From: Owenweeksia sp048267305
Lineage (GTDB): Bacteria; Bacteroidota; Bacteroidia; Flavobacteriales; Schleiferiaceae
Reading direction: 5' to 3'
Assembly (NCBI GenBank): GCA_048267305.1
Contig: JBLWXT010000009.1
Location: 62,001-126,000 of the forward strand
DNA length: 64,000 nucleotides
Shown here: piece after piece, positions 61,621-64,000 of the stretch
How positions within the stretch are numbered: position 1 is the stretch's first letter
How the letters are laid out: every line of letters starts with the position of its first letter
The notes under the pieces: model-generated
Seen by the model: the letters and a program-made list of their open reading frames with translations, nothing else
Database searches by the model: none
Told to the model about the DNA's origin: nothing
Translations under genes and position numbers: made by a program

Positions 61621-61962
61621 TTACTTTCCCGAATACTGCCTTCTGAAAATCACCTTTTGGGCTACTCGTTCCAAAATGGCTTGTGTGAGTGATTCCACAG
61701 GAGTGAAGCTTTCCATACACTGCATGGCTCTTGATTCTGAAAGATCAACGCGGTATAGGAAGTCCGAAAGTTTATTGGTTTCCACGGCATACGAAATAAC
61801 AGCTAATGCCTCTTTAAAGAAGTCTTCTGTATCGGTATTTTCAAAAGTGTGTTGAAGATCCTTTTCCAGCTGAGCTATAAAGGCTTCTTTGAGGGAAGCC
61901 GAGAATTTCTCAACGCCAAAAACGGTATCCCAGCTTATCAGATGTCGCGCTTGATCAGCCAT
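61621..61962 (-). CDS. hypothetical protein next to polyprenyl synthase
   Basis: 113 residues, helical and acidic. It starts inside the end of the upstream polyprenyl synthase gene (25-base overlap), so it is probably translationally coupled to it. No signal peptide or known motif. I do not recognise the family. Confidence 0.65.
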   Translation of the reverse strand: MADQARHLISWDTVFGVEKFSASLKEAFIAQLEKDLQHTFENTDTEDFFKEALAVISYAVETNKLSDFLYRVDLSESRAMQCMESFTPVESLTQAILERVAQKVIFRRQYSGK

Positions 61963-62900
61963 TTGGCAAAGTTGGCTAATTCATTTTTTATTTCAGCCTT
62001 TCCATTGGATTCATCCAGATGTTTCAGGGCTTCTTCATAAAAGGCCTCCATTTGAGCAACGGCATAGTCTTTAGATCCAATCTCAGTGAAAAGAGAACGA
62101 ACGGCTCTTACCTTTTCGTCATCAGATGAATGTTGTGTTCTGAGCTTTTCCAATTGTTCAGCTGAGGCATTTTCCTTAGCGTGAATCATCAGAATGGTTT
62201 TCTTATCGTTGAGGATATCGCCACCGGGTGTTTTGCCAAACTTTTCAGGATTGCCAAAAGCATCCAATATGTCATCCTGTATTTGAAATGCTATGCCAAT
62301 GTTTACTCCAAATTTGTAAAGCTTATCAGCTTCCTTGATGGGAGCGCCAGCCACCAGGGCACCCACTTTAAGTGCGCAGCCTAAAAGCACCGAGGTTTTT
62401 AACCGTATCATTTCGATATAATCTTCCTGATTTACGGTTTGCTGTTTTTCAAAGTTGAGGTCGCACTGCTGGCCCTCACAAACTTCCATTGCAGTGGCGG
62501 AGAAGGATTTCATCACCTGAGGGAGAATCTTGGGGTCTACGGCAGCAATATACTGGTAGGCCTTTACCAACATGGCATCACCACTAAGCAGGGCAATATC
62601 GTGGTTCCACTTTTCATGCACGGTTTTCTTTCCGCGCCTCAGTGGGGCCTTGTCTAAAATATCATCGTGAATAAGGGAGAAATTGTGAAAAATCTCAATG
62701 CCTAAAGCGGGCATAATGGCTTCGCTAAGCTCACCGCCATACAAATCGCAGGCAGCCAATACCATTGCCGGTCTTAATCTCTTTCCGCCAAGGGAAAGGA
62801 TATAGGAAATAGGGGCGTAAAGTTCAGCGGGCTCTGAATCGAAGTCCTGGCGGGCCAGGGTGTTTTCAATAAGGCGGGTATAGGATTCTATTTTTTGCAT
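61938..62900 (-). CDS. polyprenyl (geranylgeranyl/farnesyl-type) diphosphate synthase
   Basis: 320 residues. First aspartate motif DDILD at 79-83 in LIHDDILDKAPLRRG, second DDILD at 209-213 in FQIQDDILDAFG, plus GGKRLRP near 38-44. Phe74 at the fifth position before the first motif is typical of short-chain (C15-C20) products, so GGPP or FPP is likely. It provides precursors for carotenoids or quinones. Overlaps the downstream hypothetical gene by 25 bases. Confidence 0.9.
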   Translation of the reverse strand: MQKIESYTRLIENTLARQDFDSEPAELYAPISYILSLGGKRLRPAMVLAACDLYGGELSEAIMPALGIEIFHNFSLIHDDILDKAPLRRGKKTVHEKWNHDIALLSGDAMLVKAYQYIAAVDPKILPQVMKSFSATAMEVCEGQQCDLNFEKQQTVNQEDYIEMIRLKTSVLLGCALKVGALVAGAPIKEADKLYKFGVNIGIAFQIQDDILDAFGNPEKFGKTPGGDILNDKKTILMIHAKENASAEQLEKLRTQHSSDDEKVRAVRSLFTEIGSKDYAVAQMEAFYEEALKHLDESNGKAEIKNELANFAKWLIKRDI

Positions 62901-63252
62901 AGGGTAATTAGGTCAATGTTTTTGTGAATTGTAGCGTCAATCCTTATGGAAACCCTTGATGTTTATTTTCTTTTGTTCATTTTTGGCTTAGTTACTCACC
63001 CCCACTTTTATTTTAGATGGAGTTCGTGAGCTCGTCCTTTGTCCTCGGTTGACCCAAAAAGAACCAAAAAGGTCAAGGTTACTTAAAAATTTCTTAAAAG
63101 CTACAGCTCACCTGCTCTTCGAAGCCCCAGCCGTTTCGCTTTGCTCCACTTCGGCACTTCTCAGGAGCAAGTTTCACCTTGCTTTTTATGAAATTTTTAA
63201 AAGGCCGGGCTGTAGGAGTGCATCAGGCGTAACACCCCTTGGGGCTTGGGAT
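62901..63252. other. non-coding stretch with a structured repeat
   Basis: 352 bases between the polyprenyl synthase start and the rfbA stop. Apart from the repeat at 63072-63211 I see nothing coding. Confidence 0.5.
63072..63211. repeat. dispersed structured repeat, copy B
   Basis: Aligns along its whole length with 54713-54853 in the same orientation. Where copy A has GCCC/GGGC, copy B has GCTC/GAGC; where copy A has TTAGAAATTT/AAATTTCTAA, copy B has TTAAAAATTT/AAATTTTTAA. Both stem changes keep pairing. Confidence 0.75.
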
Positions 63253-64000
63253 TTATCCCTCCAATAACTGCATTAAGTATTTGCCATATCCGCTCTTGAT
63301 AAGAGGCTGGGCAATAGCTTCCAGCTCTGCGGCAGTAATAAAGCCTTGCTGATAGGCAATCTCTTCAATACAGCCAATTTTAAGGCCTTGTCTTTCTTCA
63401 ATTACCTGCACAAACTGCCCCGCCTGCATAAGGCTGTGGAAAGTACCTGTATCGAGCCAGGCGGTGCCTCTGTCCAAGATACCAACTTTAAGGGTACCGC
63501 GCTTTAAATATTCTTTGTTTACATCGGTAATTTCATACTCACCACGTGGCGAGGGCTTCAGGTTTTTGGCAATCTCCACCACATCATTATCATAAAAATA
63601 AAGACCGGGCACTGCAAATCGGGATTTTGGGTTTTCGGGCTTTTCCTCAATGGAAAGTGCCTTCAGGTTTTTGTCAAAATCAACCACGCCATAGCGATGC
63701 GGATCGCTTACCTGATAAGCAAACACAATACCGCCCTTAGGATCTTTACTGCTCTTTAGCAGCTCTTCCATTTCGGTGCCGTAAAAAATATTGTCTCCCA
63801 ACACAAGGGCAGCGCTGTCATTGCCAATAAACTCTTCACCCAACACAAAGGCCTGTGCAAGCCCGTTGGGTTCATGCTGGATGGTGTATTGAAAGTTGCA
63901 CCCAATACGACTACCATCGCCCAAAAGCTTTTGGAAAAGAGGCATATCATGCGGGGTGGAAATAATCAGGATATCCTTAATACCGGCTTGCATCAATGTG
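63253..64000 (-). CDS. rfbA: glucose-1-phosphate thymidylyltransferase, 5' part outside window
   Basis: The frame is open to the right window edge; about 40 N-terminal residues (the GxGTRLxPLT nucleotide-binding motif) lie outside. The visible part starts within the typical LMQAGIKDILIISTP and has LLGDGSRIGC, NGLAQAFVLGEEFIG, LVLGDNIFYG, GVVDFD and EEKPENPKS. It makes dTDP-glucose for rhamnose and other surface sugars. The C-terminal region (about 200-247 of the visible part) is complete. Confidence 0.92.
   Translation of the reverse strand, partial: TLMQAGIKDILIISTPHDMPLFQKLLGDGSRIGCNFQYTIQHEPNGLAQAFVLGEEFIGNDSAALVLGDNIFYGTEMEELLKSSKDPKGGIVFAYQVSDPHRYGVVDFDKNLKALSIEEKPENPKSRFAVPGLYFYDNDVVEIAKNLKPSPRGEYEITDVNKEYLKRGTLKVGILDRGTAWLDTGTFHSLMQAGQFVQVIEERQGLKIGCIEEIAYQQGFITAAELEAIAQPLIKSGYGKYLMQLLEG

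Overview
This window reads as chromosome of a marine-type Bacteroidota, most likely Flavobacteriales near the Cryomorphaceae/Schleiferiaceae. The DNA is AT-rich. Shine-Dalgarno sites are essentially absent, and TAnnTTTG-type -7 promoter elements sit before several genes. Lipoproteins are numerous, there is an exbB-exbD-exbD operon, and the RHS proteins are of the Bacteroidetes type. The host assignment is inference.

Layout. 1-3.9 kb: the 5' part of a secreted Asp-box protein and an ExbB/ExbD proton-channel operon. 4.2-4.5 kb: an internally deleted copy of the REP-associated transposase that is intact at 51.5 kb, with one REP hairpin. 4.8-15.7 kb: an accessory island of about nineteen co-directional, mostly small genes (TerB, vWA-like lipoprotein, HNH, DUF3606, DUF5763, two DUF3761-like lipoproteins, DUF4236 and several unknowns). 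15.8-19 kb: a LytTR response regulator divergent from a TPR histidine kinase, then a small lipoprotein. 19.4-30.4 kb: a tightly packed type II secretion/type IV pilus-like operon (pseudopilin, prepilin peptidase, ATPase, secretin, PilM-PilN fusion, PilO-like, PilP/GspC-like, two minor pseudopilins, GspF) that also encodes a solenoid-like protein and a fibronectin-type lipoprotein. 30.6-32.1 kb: a divergent helical-repeat protein.

32.3-49.9 kb is a 17.6-kb operon built around two giant RHS/YD-repeat proteins (2043 and 2675 residues) that resemble a TcB/TcC-like shell pair. Its smaller members are a DNRLRE protein, an OmpH/Skp-like chaperone, a LolA-like protein, two lipoproteins and a secreted protein. 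Behind it (49.9-52.6 kb) lie an IS1-like fragment, an orphan RHS tip ending in a GH24 lysozyme-like domain, a truncated candidate immunity gene, a RAYT element bounded by inverted REP hairpins, and a 128-bp tandem repeat that runs up to the terminator of a tRNA-Ser(GGA).

52.6-64 kb is core metabolism: asparaginase, TatD hydrolase, FkbM methyltransferase, SucB and SucA of the 2-oxoglutarate dehydrogenase complex, an outer-membrane barrel-like protein, MscS, a short-chain polyprenyl synthase and the 3' part of rfbA. Two copies of a foldable intergenic repeat (54.7 and 63.1 kb) show paired compensatory changes. The parts most likely to hold something undescribed are the RHS operon with its displaced muramidase tip, the accessory island with its TerB/vWA trio and shared YVAGRDI-like tags, and the secretion operon with its clustered AGGGTTGG motif.
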